A stretch of 7,572 nt of DNA from DATAFO01 sp046728935 (GTDB taxonomy: Bacteria; Actinomycetota; Thermoleophilia; Solirubrobacterales; 70-9). This document shows, one piece after another, positions 1 to 6,161 of the stretch. The stretch's first letter is position 1. The number at the start of each line of letters is the position of its first letter. A program made the translations under genes and the position numbers. The stretch spans positions 1-7,572 of the forward strand of contig JBKPFS010000152.1 in NCBI GenBank assembly GCA_046728935.1, given 5' to 3'. The notes beneath the pieces were generated by a model. It was not told where the DNA came from and made no database searches. It saw nothing but the letters and a program-made list of their open reading frames with translations.

Positions 1-1
1 G

Positions 2-274
2 TTCGCGGCCTTCGCGCCCATGTTCACCTCCCGCCGTGCGCTGGCGCTCGGAGCCGTCGCGTTCGGGCTCGCCCTGTACGTCGTCAACTTCCAGATCCTC
101 GGCAGGGTGGCGTTCGAGTGGTTCCAGGAAGGCCCCAACCAGACCTTTGAGGTGATCGCCCACGCGGGGTACGGGCTCGTGCTCGCCCCGTTCCTGCTCT
201 CCTACGCAGTCGCGATGGAGCTCGAGCCGGCACGCGTCCGCGCGGCGCGTCCGGCCCGTAGCGTCGAGGCCTGA
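2..274 (+). CDS. Small integral membrane protein, 3' end only
   Basis: This reading frame is open from the window edge to the TGA at 272-274, giving 90 residues with the N-terminus outside the window. An ATG at 20 is available, but the frame continues upstream of it and there is no good ribosome binding site, so the true start is probably earlier. Two hydrophobic stretches are visible. One begins around ALALGAVAFGLALYVV, and the second is VIAHAGYGLVLAPFLLSYAV. They are joined by a polar loop containing EWFQEGPNQTFE, and the tail is short and Arg/Ala-rich. This suits the last two helices of a small multi-pass membrane protein. I do not recognise the family and assign no function. The gene converges on the minus-strand block and ends 18 bases before a strong hairpin. 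Confidence 0.6.
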   Translation, partial: FAAFAPMFTSRRALALGAVAFGLALYVVNFQILGRVAFEWFQEGPNQTFEVIAHAGYGLVLAPFLLSYAVAMELEPARVRAARPARSVEA

Positions 275-291
275 CCGGAGCACTCAGCCGC

Positions 292-333
292 GCGGGCGCC
301 GCCGTGCCGCACATCGGTCGCGGCGGCGCCCGC
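292..333. terminator. Bidirectional GC-rich hairpin between convergent genes
   Basis: GCGGGCGCCGCC at 292-303 is the exact reverse complement of GGCGGCGCCCGC at 322-333. Three further inner pairs (one G-U) extend the stem to about 15 bp around a 12-base loop. It lies 18 bases after the plus-strand stop at 274 and about 12 bases downstream of the minus-strand stop at 345. It is therefore placed to end transcription from both sides. There is no clear T-run, which is common for terminator-like hairpins in high-GC actinobacteria. Confidence 0.6.
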
Positions 334-344
334 CCCAACGTCGG

Positions 345-518
345 CTAGGCGTGGGCCACGACCTCGCGAACCTCGACACTGTTGAGAGTGACCGCGTCGG
401 TGGGAGGGCCCTTCGATTCGATCATCCGCGCCAGGGCCTGGGCGGCCTCCTCGGACTCGAAGAGGATCACGGACATCCCGGTGTTGTCCTGGGAGCGCAG
501 CAACGTGACGGCTCGGCC
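345..518 (-). pseudogene. C-terminal remnant, possibly of an ABM-like (dimeric alpha/beta barrel) protein
   Basis: Read on the minus strand, this stretch gives a protein-like tail that includes TVLLRSQDNTGMSVILFESE, then an acidic helix (EEAAQALARMIES), then the strand-like NSVEVREVVAHA before TAG. The pattern of a beta strand, an S/N-x-x-G turn, a second strand followed by F-E-S-E-E, a helix and a final V-x-V-x-E strand resembles the C-terminal half of small antibiotic-biosynthesis-monooxygenase-like proteins of about 100 residues. There is no start codon ahead of the conserved part. Upstream, the frame becomes Pro/Arg-rich nonsense inside the end of the VOC gene. The N-terminal half therefore appears to be lost, with the break close to the VOC stop codon near 520. 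The family call is tentative; that it is real but truncated coding sequence is more secure. Confidence 0.45.
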
Positions 519-519
519 T

Positions 520-1407
520 CTATGCGGCGCTGGCCCCGGCGTCCGCCTGGGCGGCGAGGTCCTTGTTCTCGGGCACGAACTTGCTGGCGATGAACGTCGC
601 GCCCTGCGGATCGCTGAGGACCGTCGTCCGAACCCATGGAGCGTCGAAGGGCGGGACCACCACCTTGCCGCCGAGCTCTGAGGCCTTCTCGGCCACGGCG
701 TCGGCGTCGTCGACCGCGAAGGTCACGCTCCAATGCGCCGGCGTGTCCGGCTGGTCGTCGGGGATGGGATTGATGCTGGCGACGACGTCCACGAACTCCT
801 CCGGGGCGCCCGCCTCCCGCGTCAGCTTGCGGAGGTCGGGGTTGTCGCGCTCGAGATGGTCGCCGTAGCCCGGCAGCGTCCACATCTCGGCGCCGTCCAG
901 GGCCAGCGTGGTCCAGCCGAAGACCGAGCCGTAGAACGACTTCGCGCCCTCCACGTCGCGGGTGTTGAGGCCGTTGAAGTTCAGCGAGCCGTGCTCGTTG
1001 ACGACTTGCGCGCCCTTCTGCTCCTTCGCCTGCCAGACGCAGAACGCGGCTCCCTCGGGATCGGTGAAGACGGCCATGCGGCCGGCGTCCATGACGTCGA
1101 ACGGCTCCATCACCGCCGCCCCGCCGGCATCGCTGATCTTCGACGCCGTGTCGTCGGCGCTCTCGACCCAGACGTACGTGTTCCACATCGCCATCGGGGG
1201 CGCGGCGTCGGGGATCGACCCAACCGCGGCGACGTCGCCGCCGCGCAGCCGGGCGATGAAGTACTTGCCCTCCGCTTCCGGCGGCATCACGTCCTCGAAC
1301 TCCCAGCCGAAGAGCCCGCTGTAGAACTCGAGCGCGGCCTCCGGGTCGGGCTGGCTGGTATCCACCCAGCAGGGGACGCCGGGGATGTATCCGTCGCGTT
1401 CGGGCAT
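520..1407 (-). CDS. Two-domain VOC (glyoxalase/bleomycin-resistance fold) protein
   Basis: This 295-residue protein contains two tandem vicinal-oxygen-chelate domains, at about residues 7-128 and 142-278. Each starts with a strand plus a helix containing A-x-x-FY-x-x-x-FGW (ALEFYSGLFGWEF and AKSFYGSVFGWTT) and ends in a DP-x-GA-x-F strand (FTDPEGAAFCVW and LSDPQGATFIAS). Both halves thus retain the fold signature. The family includes small-molecule binding and resistance proteins and metal-dependent isomerases or dioxygenases; metal ligands and substrate cannot be fixed from sequence. The start is well supported: GGAAGGAG lies 7 bases before the ATG at 1405-1407. A cytoplasmic protein is expected, as no signal peptide or membrane segment is visible. 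The gene is divergent from the WYL regulator, a common arrangement that suggests control by it. The tail after PENKDL is Ala-rich and stops next to the truncated gene remnant. Confidence 0.9.
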   Translation of the reverse strand: MPERDGYIPGVPCWVDTSQPDPEAALEFYSGLFGWEFEDVMPPEAEGKYFIARLRGGDVAAVGSIPDAAPPMAMWNTYVWVESADDTASKISDAGGAAVMEPFDVMDAGRMAVFTDPEGAAFCVWQAKEQKGAQVVNEHGSLNFNGLNTRDVEGAKSFYGSVFGWTTLALDGAEMWTLPGYGDHLERDNPDLRKLTREAGAPEEFVDVVASINPIPDDQPDTPAHWSVTFAVDDADAVAEKASELGGKVVVPPFDAPWVRTTVLSDPQGATFIASKFVPENKDLAAQADAGASAA

Positions 1408-1471
1408 TGGTGCGCTCCTTCCAGTCGTTGAACGGGTCGGCGCAGCCTATTGGGTGTTTAGGTCAGGATCT

Positions 1472-1489
1472 GTCCTCGATACGGAGGAC
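1472..1489. promoter_or_regulatory. Inverted repeat in the shared VOC/WYL control region
   Basis: The 94 bases between the divergent starts at 1407 and 1502 must hold both promoters. GTCCTC (1472-1477) and GAGGAC (1484-1489) form a perfect 6-bp inverted repeat with a 6-base spacer. The right arm contains the GGAGG that is the only plausible ribosome binding site for the regulator. It could be a regulator operator or a hairpin that hides the binding site. A loose -35-like TTGAAC at 1428-1433 is present, but I see no convincing -10 partner. This is inference from position and symmetry only. Confidence 0.3.
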
Positions 1490-1501
1490 CATGAAATCGC
1501 T

Positions 1502-2479
1502 GTGAACGAGACCTCGAGCCGGCTCCTGGAGCTCCTGTCGCTCTTTCAGGCCCGCCGCGACTGGCAAGGCGGCGAGCTCGCCGACCGCCTCGAGGTCTCA
1601 CGGCGGACGATCCGGCGCGACGTCGGGCGGTTGCGAGACCTGGGCTACCCGGTGGAATCGCTCACCGGCCCCGCGGGCGGCTACCGGCTTCGCGCCGGGA
1701 CCGCGATGCCCCCTCTGCTCCTCGACGACGACGAGGCGATCGCGATCGCCGTCGGCCTGGGGACCGCAGCCCGCGCGTCGGTGACCGGGATCGAGGAGAC
1801 CGCTGTCAGGGCGCTCGTCAAGCTCGAGCAGGTCCTGCCGGCGCAACTGCGCCGGCGGGTCCGCGCCCTCGGATCGGCGACGATCGCGCCTCCCGCCGCC
1901 GGCCCGACCGTCGACCCGCAGCACCTGACCGCCATCGCGGCGGCCTGCCGAGACTCCGAGTGCCTTCGCTTCGGCTACCGTAGCCGCGACGGCGCCGAGA
2001 GCCGTCGCGAGGTCGAGCCGCATTCGCTGGTCAACCTCGGCCGGCGCTGGTACCTGCTCGCTTGGGACCGCAGCCGCGACGACTGGCGAACCTTTCGCAT
2101 CGACCGGCTAACCGGCCCGGCCCCCAGCGGGGTGCGCTTCGGGCCCCGCAAGCTCCCGGCCAAGGATGCGGTGACGTACGTCGAGCGGAGCATCTCCCGG
2201 GCGCCGAGCCGCTTCGAGGCCGACGTCACCCTCCATGCGGCCGCCGAGGAGATCGCGGCTCGCGTGCCCCATTACTGGGGCACGCTGGAGCCGATCGACG
2301 AGCGCACCTGCCGATACCGGACGGGCGACGACGACCTGGGGTGGCTGGCGATCCGCATCGCCATGCTCGACGTCGACTTCGAGGTCCACGAGCCGCCCGA
2401 GCTGGGCGAGCGGTTGGCGGCCATGGCGGAGAGGCTCAGGCGCGCAAGCGCGACCAGTGCGCGGGATGGGGCGCGATGA
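1502..2479 (+). CDS. YafY-type transcriptional regulator with HTH and WYL domains
   Basis: With a GTG start at 1502 this is a 325-residue cytoplasmic DNA-binding regulator. Residues 5-60 form a DeoR/HTH_11-like winged helix (ELADRLEVSRRTIRRDVGRL as the recognition region, then the wing GPAGGYRLRAG). Residues 140-205 match a WYL domain, with the core RRWYLLAWD and the following R-x-FRIDRL. Residues 235-315 match the WCX extension, including a GWLAIRI-like strand. WYL domains sense ligands, often nucleotides or nucleic acid, in the families studied. An in-frame ATG at 1385 lies inside the divergent VOC gene and would add an unlikely leader. The GTG gives the usual family beginning (NETSSRLLELLSLFQ) and has GGAGG about 14 bases upstream. 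An out-of-frame ATG at 1491 encodes only MKSL and its TGA overlaps this GTG. The likely role is local control of the VOC gene and itself. Confidence 0.88.
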   Translation: MNETSSRLLELLSLFQARRDWQGGELADRLEVSRRTIRRDVGRLRDLGYPVESLTGPAGGYRLRAGTAMPPLLLDDDEAIAIAVGLGTAARASVTGIEETAVRALVKLEQVLPAQLRRRVRALGSATIAPPAAGPTVDPQHLTAIAAACRDSECLRFGYRSRDGAESRREVEPHSLVNLGRRWYLLAWDRSRDDWRTFRIDRLTGPAPSGVRFGPRKLPAKDAVTYVERSISRAPSRFEADVTLHAAAEEIAARVPHYWGTLEPIDERTCRYRTGDDDLGWLAIRIAMLDVDFEVHEPPELGERLAAMAERLRRASATSARDGAR

Positions 2480-2541
2480 GTTCCTCGAGGCGGCCAAGGT
2501 CTGAATAGTGTCCGGGCAACGGGACCAGAGCAGGAGACGAG

Positions 2542-3348
2542 ATGAACGACGTTGGACGACCCGCGGTCCTGGCCGACGGGCTTGTGAAGCACTACGACGG
2601 CCGCGATGGGACCGTCGAGGCAGTGCGCGGCGTGGACCTGGGGGTTCGCACTGGCGAGATCTTCGGGTTCCTCGGCCCCAACGGGGCGGGGATCGACCAC
2701 GGTGCGGATGCTCACCACGCTGTTGACGATCACCTCGGGTCGCGCCGAGGTGGCCGGGATTGATGTCACGGCGAACCCGGACGAGGCTTGGCGGAAGATC
2801 GGGGTGGCGCTCCAGGAGGCCGGGCTCGATCCTCGTCAGACAGGCCGCGAGCGTCTGACCCTGCACGGTCGGCTGTTCGGCCTGAGCGCCGGCGCGAAGG
2901 AGCGGACCGAGGAGCTGCTCGCGTTGGTTGAGCTCGAGGATGCCGCCGACCGCGTGATCAAGAGCTACTCCGGCGGGATGAACCGACGGCTCGATCTGGC
3001 GGCCGCGCTCGTGCACGAGCCCGAGGTGCTGTTCCTCGACGAGCCGACGACGGGCCTTGACCCGGCGAGCCGGCTGACCATCTGGGAGGAGCTTCGCCGC
3101 ATCAACCGTCGGGCACCACTGTGTTCCTCACGACCCAGTACCTCGAGGAGGCCGACCAGCTGTGCGATCGCCTCGCGATCATCGACGAGGGCCAGATCGT
3201 GCGCGAGGGCACACCGCGCCAGCTCAAGGCCGACCTGCGGGAGCGCCGCGGTGGCGGCGAGGAGCCGTCCCTCGACGACGTGTTCCTGGACGCGACGGGG
3301 CGCAGGCGCGAACGGGCCGCCGGCGAGGTCCAGGAGGTGGCCGCGTGA
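2542..3348 (+). pseudogene. DrrA-like ABC exporter ATPase, broken by two frameshifts
   Basis: This is the ATP-binding subunit of an ABC-2 type (DrrAB-like) drug or lipid exporter, read across two frame changes. It starts at the ATG at 2542, five bases after AGGAG. Frame 1 gives the A-loop region and FGFLGPNGAG. At 2692 a single A stands where the Walker A lysine codon should be, and S-T-T-V-R continues in the next frame. That frame carries the ABC signature SYSGGMNRRLDLA and Walker B VLFLDEPTTGLDP up to ELRRINRR. At about 3110-3112 the frame shifts again, back to the first, giving GTTVFLTTQYLEEAD (Q in place of the switch His, usual in DrrA) and the tail SLDDVFLDATGR. The two breaks look like losses of two and one bases in G-rich runs. 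The 40-60 residue linker DrrA proteins usually have before SLDDVF is nearly absent. If the sequence is right, the protein is dead; if the indels are errors, it is about 269 residues. Confidence 0.85.
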
Positions 3349-4100
3349 GCTCGGTGATCGCACTGGGAGAGCGCGCGCTGCGGGAGGCGATCCGCCAGCC
3401 CGACGCGCTCTTCATGACGATGTTCATCCCGCTGTTCTTCCTGGTCGTCAACACCGCTCAGGCGGCCGAGATCTTCCCCTCGGATACGACCGGATTCCTC
3501 GAGGGCCAGGGGTACGGCGCGTTTCAGCTGCCGATCACGCTGCTGCTTGCGGCCTCGTTCGGCATGGCCGCGATGTTCCTCGTCGAGGAGATCGAGGGCG
3601 GCTACTTCGACAAGCTTCGCGCGGTCCCCATTCCTCGCTCGTCGATCGTCCTCGGTCGGCTCGTGGCCGAGGGCGCGAAGGGCATCGTCCTCTCCTCGGT
3701 CATCGTGCTGCTGGCGCTCCCGTTCGGCGTGGAGATCGCGAGCGACGTGCCCGGCTTCGTTCTCCTGGTCGCCCTGAGCGCGCTATGGGGCGTCGTGTAC
3801 GCCGGGTTCATGCAGCTCATCGCGCTGAAGACGCGCAGCGCGGCCGCAACCAACTCGGGCGGGCTGATCTTCTTCCCGCTCCTGTTCCTGACGCCGAACT
3901 TCGTCCCGCGGGACATGCTGACCGAGCCGATGGAGGTTGCGGCAACGGCGAACCCCGTCACCTACCTGATGGAGGCGCTGCGATCGTTGATCCTCGACGA
4001 CCTCGACTGGTCGAAGATCTGGCCGGGCTTCGCCGTCGTCGCGGTGCTCGGCGTGGTCATGCTGATCCTCAACGTCCGCGTGATCCAGAGCTACGACTGA
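3345..4100 (+). CDS. ABC-2 type exporter permease, DrrB-like
   Basis: This 251-residue inner-membrane permease would form the channel partner of the ATPase just upstream. Its GTG start overlaps the ATPase TGA (GTGA), so the two were translationally coupled. The N-terminus is cytoplasmic in character (ALGERALREAIRQPDALF), a typical DrrB beginning. Six hydrophobic segments follow, starting near FMTMFIPLFFLVV, LPITLLLAASFGMAA, IVLSSVIVLLALPFG, FVLLVALSALWGVVYAGF, GGLIFFPLLFLTPNFV and FAVVAVLGVVMLILNV. The cytoplasmic loop EEIEGGYFDKLRAVPIPRSS is the region ABC-2 permeases use to contact the ATPase. The NPVTYLMEALRSL motif before the last helix is also typical. The frame is intact over its full length, in contrast to its partner. 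The substrate is unknown; homologues export antibiotics or lipids. Confidence 0.88.
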   Translation: MSSVIALGERALREAIRQPDALFMTMFIPLFFLVVNTAQAAEIFPSDTTGFLEGQGYGAFQLPITLLLAASFGMAAMFLVEEIEGGYFDKLRAVPIPRSSIVLGRLVAEGAKGIVLSSVIVLLALPFGVEIASDVPGFVLLVALSALWGVVYAGFMQLIALKTRSAAATNSGGLIFFPLLFLTPNFVPRDMLTEPMEVAATANPVTYLMEALRSLILDDLDWSKIWPGFAVVAVLGVVMLILNVRVIQSYD

Positions 4101-4118
4101 GGGTGAGACTCGAACCGG
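4101..4118 (-). repeat. tRNA T-arm-like motif, copy 1
   Basis: Immediately after the permease stop, the minus strand reads CCGGTTCGAGTCTCACCC. CCGGTTCGAGTC matches the conserved T-loop region of tRNAs, and it shares both this 12-mer and the following TCACCCT with the copy at 6162-6192. This copy lacks the 7 bases CGGTCGC that complete a T-stem in the other, so it is not a working T-arm. No tRNA body is present. It could be a scar or chance. Confidence 0.25.
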
Positions 4119-4139
4119 TCGTCCTCAAGTGCGGCGAGA

Positions 4140-5258
4140 ATGCGAGCTGGGATGGCTGCGATCACGTCCCTACATCCGGGCCCGCCGCGGTTCGAGGGCG
4201 GCCTCACCGAGGTTGGCCCGGGCGTCCACGCGTGGCTGCAGCCGAACGGGCTGCTGGGCGAGAGCAACGCGGGCCTGGTGGTCGGCGACGGCGCGTCGCT
4301 GCTGGTGGACAGCCTGTGGGATCCGCGACTGGCGCGCCGGATGCTCGCGGCGATGGCGCCGCTGATCGAGAAGGCGCCGATCGAAACGCTGGTCAACACC
4401 CACTCCGATGGCGACCACTGGTGGGGAAACCAGGAGGTCCGAGGGGTGGAGATCATCGCCACCGAGTCGGCGAAGGCGGTGATGGAGGATGAGTCCACCT
4501 CCGAGATCAAGCGCTTCCGCGCGCTGGCGAGTGCCCTGCGGCTCGCCGGCTCGACGCCGGTCCCCTATCCGCGGCGTGGCGACGTCGCTTCGGTCGCGGC
4601 CTACGTGGGCGAGGCGCTTCGGCCCTTCGCGTTCGACGAGGTGCGACTGGTGCCGCCTACCCGCGCGTTCTCCGGAGAGCTCGAGCTCGATGTCGGCGGG
4701 CGCGAGATTCGCCTGATCGAGGTCGGCCCGGCGCACACCGCCGGCGACCTGATCGTCTGGGTCCCGGACGCGCGCATCGCGATCGCGGCGGACATCCTCT
4801 TCATCGGCGTCACCCCGATCATGTGGGCGGGGCCTCTCGAGGGCTGGGTCGCGGCGCTCGAGCGCCTCCTCGGCCTCGGCGCCGAGCGCTTCGTCCCCGG
4901 TCACGGTCCGGTCTGCGGCCCCGATGAGGTGCGGCGCCTGATCGACTACTGGCGCTGGCTCGACCGGGCGGCCACCCGTCGATTCGATGCTGGGCGCTCC
5001 CCCGCGGAGACCGCGCGCGAGCTGGTCCTCGGCGACGAGATCGCGGAGCAAGGATTCGCTGACTGGCTCGCTCCCGAACGAGCGGTCGTGAACGTGGGCA
5101 CGATCGATGCTCACCGTCGCGGTGACGCCAAGCCACGCGGGCCGCGACAGGTGGTCGCCGCGTTCTTTCGCATGGCGCTGCTGGCGCGGGCCTACGAGGC
5201 TCAGGGCGGACCGCAGCAGCGCCGTGAAGGACCGTCCAGCGAAACGGAGGGAACGTGA
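4140..5258 (+). CDS. MBL-fold metallo-hydrolase with an HxDxDH metal site
   Basis: This 372-residue cytoplasmic metallo-beta-lactamase-fold hydrolase has its metal-binding motifs in the expected order. They are VNTHSDGDHWWGN (His88, Asp90, Asp92, His93), PAHTAGD (His199), AADILF (Asp218) and VPGHGPV (His255). The second His of the classical HxHxDH motif is Asp here, a variation seen in some MBL subfamilies that usually carry Asn or Asp at that place. The fold's N-terminal strand pair is visible around NAGLVVGDGASLLVDS. A roughly 100-residue C-terminal helical extension follows residue 260. The substrate cannot be told: MBL enzymes cut lactones, thioesters, phosphoesters and more. The start could be the ATG at 4140 or at 4152, since neither has a strong binding site. 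It lies 39 bases after the permease, and its TGA overlaps the GTG of the SnoaL-like gene (GTGA), so the two are co-translated. Confidence 0.88.
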   Translation: MRAGMAAITSLHPGPPRFEGGLTEVGPGVHAWLQPNGLLGESNAGLVVGDGASLLVDSLWDPRLARRMLAAMAPLIEKAPIETLVNTHSDGDHWWGNQEVRGVEIIATESAKAVMEDESTSEIKRFRALASALRLAGSTPVPYPRRGDVASVAAYVGEALRPFAFDEVRLVPPTRAFSGELELDVGGREIRLIEVGPAHTAGDLIVWVPDARIAIAADILFIGVTPIMWAGPLEGWVAALERLLGLGAERFVPGHGPVCGPDEVRRLIDYWRWLDRAATRRFDAGRSPAETARELVLGDEIAEQGFADWLAPERAVVNVGTIDAHRRGDAKPRGPRQVVAAFFRMALLARAYEAQGGPQQRREGPSSETEGT

Positions 5259-6115
5259 GTCCATCCAACATCGAGCTGCTCGCCCAGGCCTTCGCCGGCT
5301 GGGGCAAGGACAACCCCGCCAACATGAGGGACGTCCTCCACCCCGACTGCGAGCTCGTAGTGCCCGATTCGATCCCCTACGGGGGCACCTTCCGGGGAGT
5401 CGATGCGGTCATCGGCTGGTTCACCACCGAGCTGTGGCGGTGGTTCGACGAGTTCACCTCGACGCCCGAGGGCTTCATCGACGGCGGCGATCAGATCGTC
5501 GTCCCGGTCCACGTGCAGGCGCGGGCGAAGAACGGCAAGACAATGGACGTGCACAACGTCTGGATCTACGAGTTCAGCGAGGGCAGGCTGAATCGCGGAC
5601 GGGTCTACGCGGACACCGCGGTGCTGCGCGACAGACGCTCGCCGCCCTCGATGTCCTGTCCGGCGGACGGCTCGTCGCCGGCCTTGGCCCCGGCTCCTCC
5701 CACCGCGATTACGACGCCGTCGGAATCACATTCGGGGACAGGTGGAGGCGCTTCGAGGAAGCGGTCACGATCCTGCGCGCACTGCTTGGCCGAGGGCCGG
5801 CTCCGAACCGGACGCGGTACTACGCCGTGCCCGATGGCGAATTGCTGCCGTCTCCGGTCCAGGATGGCGGCATTCCCGTCTGGATCGGAAGCTGGGGGTC
5901 GGCAGCCGGGCTCCGCCGGGTTGCCCGCCTGGCCGACGGGTGGCTCGCCTCGGCATTGGCTTCGCTCCATCGGTTGGCTACTGCTCGATGCGCGGGGAGA
6001 CCTGGGCGGCGATGAGCTTGAGCTGCCGCGACTCGTCACCCAGAGGCCAGAGGTAGACGCACTGGCATCCCGCCTCGGTGTAGCGCGAAAGCAGCTCGGC
6101 GCAGCGCTCCGCTGA
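5255..6115 (+). CDS. SnoaL/NTF2-like protein with its 3' end replaced by out-of-frame sequence
   Basis: The GTG at 5255 overlaps the MBL stop and has GGAGGG 4-9 bases upstream. Residues 1-126 (to about 5632) form a nearly complete SnoaL-like NTF2 fold. There is an N-terminal helix (NIELLAQAFAGWGKDN), the LHPDCELVVPDSIPYGG-x-F-x-G strand-turn, the central helix AVIGWFTTELWRWFDEF, and the closing strands VHNVWIYEFSEGRL and RGRVYADTA. Family members are small (about 130 residues). They serve as isomerases, cyclases or hydratases, or have no known activity. After LRD the native end is lost and the frame runs, out of phase, through a luciferase-like gene fragment. This gives an Arg/Pro/Ser-rich non-native tail until the TGA at 6113-6115. 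The nominal product would be 286 residues. The first 126 are real protein; the rest is most likely meaningless. Only a handful of native residues seem missing, so the domain could still fold if the tail is tolerated or removed. Confidence 0.75.
   Translation: MSPSNIELLAQAFAGWGKDNPANMRDVLHPDCELVVPDSIPYGGTFRGVDAVIGWFTTELWRWFDEFTSTPEGFIDGGDQIVVPVHVQARAKNGKTMDVHNVWIYEFSEGRLNRGRVYADTAVLRDRRSPPSMSCPADGSSPALAPAPPTAITTPSESHSGTGGGASRKRSRSCAHCLAEGRLRTGRGTTPCPMANCCRLRSRMAAFPSGSEAGGRQPGSAGLPAWPTGGSPRHWLRSIGWLLLDARGDLGGDELELPRLVTQRPEVDALASRLGVARKQLGAALR
5623..5955 (+). pseudogene. Middle fragment of an LLM-class (luciferase-like, F420/FMN-dependent) oxidoreductase
   Basis: In the frame one base off the SnoaL-like gene, clear luciferase-like monooxygenase sequence appears. 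It begins with RQTLAALDVLSGGRLVAGLG, continues through GDRWRRFEEAVTILRALL, and ends with the conserved IPVWIGSWGSAAGLRRVARL and ADGWLASA. These blocks normally lie about 90 to 210 residues into a protein of around 300. The first ~90 residues, including the start, are missing. After GWLASA the family similarity stops abruptly at about 5955, although the frame stays open to 6015. There is no start codon or binding site, so this is a headless, tailless fragment. The family oxidises or reduces small organics using F420H2 or reduced flavin. A C-terminal piece of the same family lies just downstream on the other strand. Confidence 0.8.
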
Positions 6116-6142
6116 GCCAATGCACAAGCCCGCCTGGGCGCC
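5978..6142 (-). pseudogene. C-terminal fragment of an LLM-class oxidoreductase, inverted relative to the upstream piece
   Basis: The minus strand encodes the last ~50 residues of a luciferase-like oxidoreductase: GLCIGSAERCAELLSRYTEA, then GCQCVYLWPLGDE, then a closing helix (SRQLKLIAAQVSPRI) and TAG at 5978-5980. The G-S-x-E-x-C-A-E-x-L helix followed by a VYLWPLGDE strand is characteristic of the C-terminal end of the subfamily to which the plus-strand fragment at 5623-5955 also belongs. Upstream of GLC the frame loses similarity (Cys/Gly/Ser-rich) and meets the tRNA-like motif. No start is present. The two pieces do not overlap in family coordinates. They may derive from one gene split by an inversion with loss of about 60-80 residues between them, or from two paralogues. 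Confidence 0.72.
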
Positions 6143-6161
6143 CCCGGGCTCGCAGCTATTC

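Noticed and set aside
84..338. 84-codon minus-strand open frame over the membrane protein gene
   Set aside because: Arg/Pro-rich translation typical of the opposite strand of high-GC coding sequence, with no motif and no binding site.
1385..1501. In-frame ATG at 1385 as start of the WYL regulator
   Set aside because: It lies within the divergent VOC gene and would place the promoter inside it. The GTG at 1502 gives the normal family N-terminus.
2467..2508. Tiny frames (MGRDEFLEAAKV and a 10-codon ATGA-overlapping ORF) at the end of the WYL gene
   Set aside because: Too short to support, and no homologous domain is recognisable. The second has only the overlap in its favour.
2690..3112. Programmed ribosomal frameshifting in the ATPase
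   Set aside because: The first break removes the catalytic lysine codon itself, and I see no slippery heptamer or following pseudoknot. Mutation or sequencing error is more likely.
2606..4492. A 628-codon plus-strand open frame spanning ATPase, permease and MBL genes
   Set aside because: Only its early part (2693-3109) is real ATPase sequence. The rest is out of frame with the clear permease and MBL genes.
4170..5264. 364-codon minus-strand frame opposite the MBL gene
   Set aside because: Composition is Arg/Asp/Ala-rich antisense shadow. The plus-strand MBL gene has all its motifs.
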